Source: Pyrinomonadaceae bacterium
GTDB lineage: Bacteria > Acidobacteriota > Blastocatellia > Pyrinomonadales > Pyrinomonadaceae
Assembly: GCA_018060305.1 (NCBI GenBank)
Contig: JAGOWF010000131.1
Span: 1-7,586, forward strand
Direction of reading: 5' to 3'
DNA length: 7,586 bases
Below the pieces are notes generated by a model, which saw only the letters and a list, made by a program, of their open reading frames with translations, had not been told where the DNA came from and searched no databases. Both the position numbers and the translations under genes were made by a program. Below are positions 5,998-7,586 of this stretch, in pieces. The number at the start of each line of letters is the position of its first letter. Position 1 is the stretch's first letter.

Positions 5998-6672
5998 GTG
6001 GTTATTGTGCTGCATACAAACATCGGCGCAATTCATCAACGCATCGATGCGGCGGCGAAAAGAGCGGGTCGCGATCCGAGCGATATAAAGCTCGTCGCCG
6101 TCACCAAGACGCATCCGCCCGATGTTATCCGCGAAGCGATCCGCGCGGGCCTCATGGTCTTTGGCGAAAACAAGGTGCAAGAGGCTGAATCCAAGATCGC
6201 TGAACTCGGCCGTGATGGTATTGAATGGCATCTGATCGGTCATCTGCAATCGAACAAGGCCCGTCGCGCGGTGCAGCTTTTTGACGTCATCGAATCCGTC
6301 GATTCGCTCGATCTCGCCGAGCGGCTTGAGCGTATTTGCGGCGAGGAAGGCCGCGATTCGCTGCCTGTCCTCATTCAGGTTGACCTCGCCGGTGAGGCGA
6401 CGAAATCGGGTGTTGCCGAGAGTGATCTGCCGAGGCTGATCGACTATCTTCACGGCTGTAAACATCTGAGTTTGCAGGGGTTGATGATCCTTCCTCCGTA
6501 CTCTGAAGACCCTGCGACGACGCGGCCTTACTTCAGGCGTCTGCGTGAGACGCGCGACCGGCTGGTGCCGAATGGCGAATTGTCGATGGGGATGAGCCAC
6601 GATTTCGAGGTCGCTATCGAGGAAGGCTCGACCATCGTCCGCGTCGGTTCGGCGATCTTTGGAGAGCGTTAA
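5998..6672 (+). CDS. yggS: YggS/PROSC-family pyridoxal phosphate homeostasis protein
   Basis: The 224-residue protein binds pyridoxal 5'-phosphate in the cytosol and buffers or delivers it; no enzymatic reaction is established for the family. It has the single alanine-racemase-like barrel: the cofactor lysine Lys37 in KLVAVTKTHP (31-40), FGENKVQEAESK (55-66), EWHLIGHLQSNKARR (76-90), the strand LIQVDLAGEATKSG, GLMILPP, and the phosphate-binding end SMGMSHDFEVAIEEGSTIVR followed by VGSAIFGER. Length is normal. There is no ATG near the 5' end; GTG at 5998 is chosen for the GAAGG before it, with GTG at 6007 as the alternative. It is the first gene of a yggS-yggT-yggU group, the order also known from Gram-negative bacteria such as E. 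coli. Confidence 0.95.
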   Translation: MVIVLHTNIGAIHQRIDAAAKRAGRDPSDIKLVAVTKTHPPDVIREAIRAGLMVFGENKVQEAESKIAELGRDGIEWHLIGHLQSNKARRAVQLFDVIESVDSLDLAERLERICGEEGRDSLPVLIQVDLAGEATKSGVAESDLPRLIDYLHGCKHLSLQGLMILPPYSEDPATTRPYFRRLRETRDRLVPNGELSMGMSHDFEVAIEEGSTIVRVGSAIFGER

Positions 6673-6680
6673 CTTTTGAT

Positions 6681-7271
6681 ATGCTTTCAACACTTGTCTA
6701 TCCATGGTCCTTTCTGTTCGTCTGGTCGCTGTTTGGCATTTTTCTCGGCATAATGCTGCTGCGGCTCATCTTTAACTACAGCGACCCTAATCCGTTTGGC
6801 AAGGTCGGCCGGTTTGGGTTCAAGGTGCGAAAGCTTACCGAGAAATGGGTGTATCCGGCGGCGCGGTTTTTTGCGATGTATCGGATCGATACCAGGCTCG
6901 CGCCGCTGCTGACGATATTTCTGGTTTTCGTATTCACATTCTTCTTCACACAGATCGTCGGTAATGCGTTCTTTGTGGTCGATGGCCTGACGACCGGCAT
7001 ACTTGCCGCCGATCCAAAACTGATCGCCGGCTTTGTGCTCTATGGACTGCTGAGTTTGCTGGTCTTGTTGATATTCATTCGCTTCCTTGCATCGTGGTTC
7101 GTATTCAACCGCAAGACCTTTATGGCGTTTGTCATGCGCGTGACCGACCCTATAATGCTCCCGGTCCAGCGGCTGATCCCGCCGATCGGGATGTTTGACA
7201 TTTCGGCGATGCTGGTGCTGCTGCTTATCGGTTTTCTTCAGTCGATAGTTCTCAATGTCTTCGTCCGCTGA
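6681..7271 (+). CDS. yggT: YggT-family integral membrane protein with two YggT repeats
   Basis: The 196-residue protein has about four hydrophobic segments (roughly 11-31, 74-101, 114-141, 172-195). It contains two related halves: LLRLIFN followed by KLTEKWVYPAARFF and IDTRLAPLL (26-77), then FIRFLASWF followed by RVTDPIMLPVQRLIPP and FDISAMLVLLL (132-182). The second half is the clearer YggT signature and the first is diverged. This two-repeat length is like that of E. coli YggT, while many bacteria carry a one-repeat form. The function is not firmly known; links to osmotic or ion stress and to cell division have been proposed for the family. It follows yggS by 8 bp without a Shine-Dalgarno and overlaps yggU by 17 bp, so translation is probably coupled. 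Confidence 0.93.
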   Translation: MLSTLVYPWSFLFVWSLFGIFLGIMLLRLIFNYSDPNPFGKVGRFGFKVRKLTEKWVYPAARFFAMYRIDTRLAPLLTIFLVFVFTFFFTQIVGNAFFVVDGLTTGILAADPKLIAGFVLYGLLSLLVLLIFIRFLASWFVFNRKTFMAFVMRVTDPIMLPVQRLIPPIGMFDISAMLVLLLIGFLQSIVLNVFVR

Positions 7272-7533
7272 CACCGCCGTGATCGTAATAAAGGTCGTGC
7301 CGCGAGCCTCTCGCAGCGAGATCGTAGGCTTTGCCGATGGCGCGCTGAAAGTGCGGCTCACATCGCCGCCCGTCGATGGTGCGGCCAACGACGAACTCGT
7401 CAGGCTGATCGCGAAACGCGCGGGAGTCGCCAGGTCGAATGTCGAGATCGTGAGCGGCCTTATGTCGCGTAACAAGGCCTTGCGCATCCACGGCATCACC
7501 GCCGAGCTTTTGAAAGCGAAACTCGCGCCGTGA
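7255..7533 (+). CDS. yggU: DUF167/YggU-family small protein
   Basis: The 92-residue protein matches the small alpha/beta DUF167 family from end to end: IKVVPRASRSEIVGF (12-26), ALKVRLTSPPVDGAANDEL (30-48), LIAKRAGVARSNVEIVSG (51-68) and SRNKALRIHG (71-80). No activity is established. The length is typical of the family. The ATG at 7255 lies inside the last codons of yggT (17-bp overlap), which is the third gene-to-gene junction pointing to a single yggS-yggT-yggU transcript. There is no clear Shine-Dalgarno, consistent with coupling to yggT translation. Confidence 0.95.
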   Translation: MSSSADTAVIVIKVVPRASRSEIVGFADGALKVRLTSPPVDGAANDELVRLIAKRAGVARSNVEIVSGLMSRNKALRIHGITAELLKAKLAP

Positions 7534-7551
7534 TATATTCTCAGATTCATA

Positions 7552-7586
7552 AACTCTGAACCCGGAACTCTGAACTCCGAACCAAA
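7552..7586. repeat. Heptamer tract (AACnnnn x5) at right edge
   Basis: Five consecutive 7-base units start at 7552, 7559, 7566, 7573 and 7580, each beginning AAC. AACTCTG appears twice exactly, with AACCCGG between the copies. The tract starts 18 nt after the yggU stop and may continue beyond the window. It shares period and core with the other two tracts. Confidence 0.6.

Noticed and set aside
5677..6705. Long minus-strand open frame of 342 codons over yggS and the tRNA
   Set aside because: Part of it is the tRNA-Leu gene translated, and the rest is antisense to yggS, which has full family motifs. It has no recognisable domain.
6687..7550. Minus-strand open frame of 287 codons antisense to yggT and yggU
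   Set aside because: The product is rich in Arg, Gln, His and Asp with no fold, as expected from reading hydrophobic YggT codons backwards. Both plus-strand genes are clear.
7541..7559. TCAGA/TCTGA stem after yggU as a terminator
   Set aside because: Only five pairs, a 9-nt loop and no T-run; it is better explained by the beginning of the AACTCTG heptamer tract.

Overview
The window is a gene-dense stretch of a bacterial chromosome with a moderately GC-rich, Gram-negative character: two secreted or periplasmic proteins with Sec-type signal peptides, an NtrC-type sigma-54 activator, and a yggS-yggT-yggU cluster. The secreted 'PPDTIGEVGPNHYV' protein, the PPIase-less SurA-like protein and the short heptamer-type intergenic repeats suggest an Acidobacteriota-like organism (perhaps Blastocatellia/Pyrinomonadaceae). 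That placement is inference from family resemblance, not from a search.

Layout. (1) 1-1805, minus strand: a two-gene unit made of a short SurA-N-like secreted protein (1113-1805) and, 6 bp downstream, a large secreted protein that runs off the left edge (3-1106). (2) 1806-1996: a divergent control region with back-to-back -35/-10 promoters and a strong hairpin just before the next start codon. (3) 1997-5054, plus strand: a cytoplasmic GAF-PAS histidine kinase followed 16 bp later by an NtrC-family response regulator, a complete two-component pair. (4) 5015-5864, minus strand: tRNA-Leu(CAG) followed by rsmG (16S rRNA m7G527 methyltransferase), whose 3' end overlaps the regulator gene by 40 bp in convergent orientation. 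(5) 5865-5997: a divergent intergenic region with a good tRNA promoter, a paired GCCTCCG direct repeat and a long AT-rich inverted repeat. (6) 5998-7533, plus strand: yggS-yggT-yggU, tightly packed (8-bp gap, then a 17-bp overlap). (7) 7534-7586: a heptameric repeat tract at the right edge.

How the genes work together. The kinase has no membrane segment, so it probably reads a cytosolic signal through GAF/PAS and phosphorylates Asp52 of the regulator, which would activate sigma-54 promoters elsewhere; I found no convincing sigma-54 promoter in the window. The SurA-like protein may chaperone envelope or secreted proteins, possibly the one encoded just after it. YggS handles pyridoxal-phosphate homeostasis; YggT and YggU are its usual neighbours. 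No mobile element, CRISPR array or clear new defence system is present. The most unusual non-coding signals are the degenerate AACTnnn heptamer tracts at three intergenic places, one of them inverted on itself, and the leader hairpin in front of the kinase gene.
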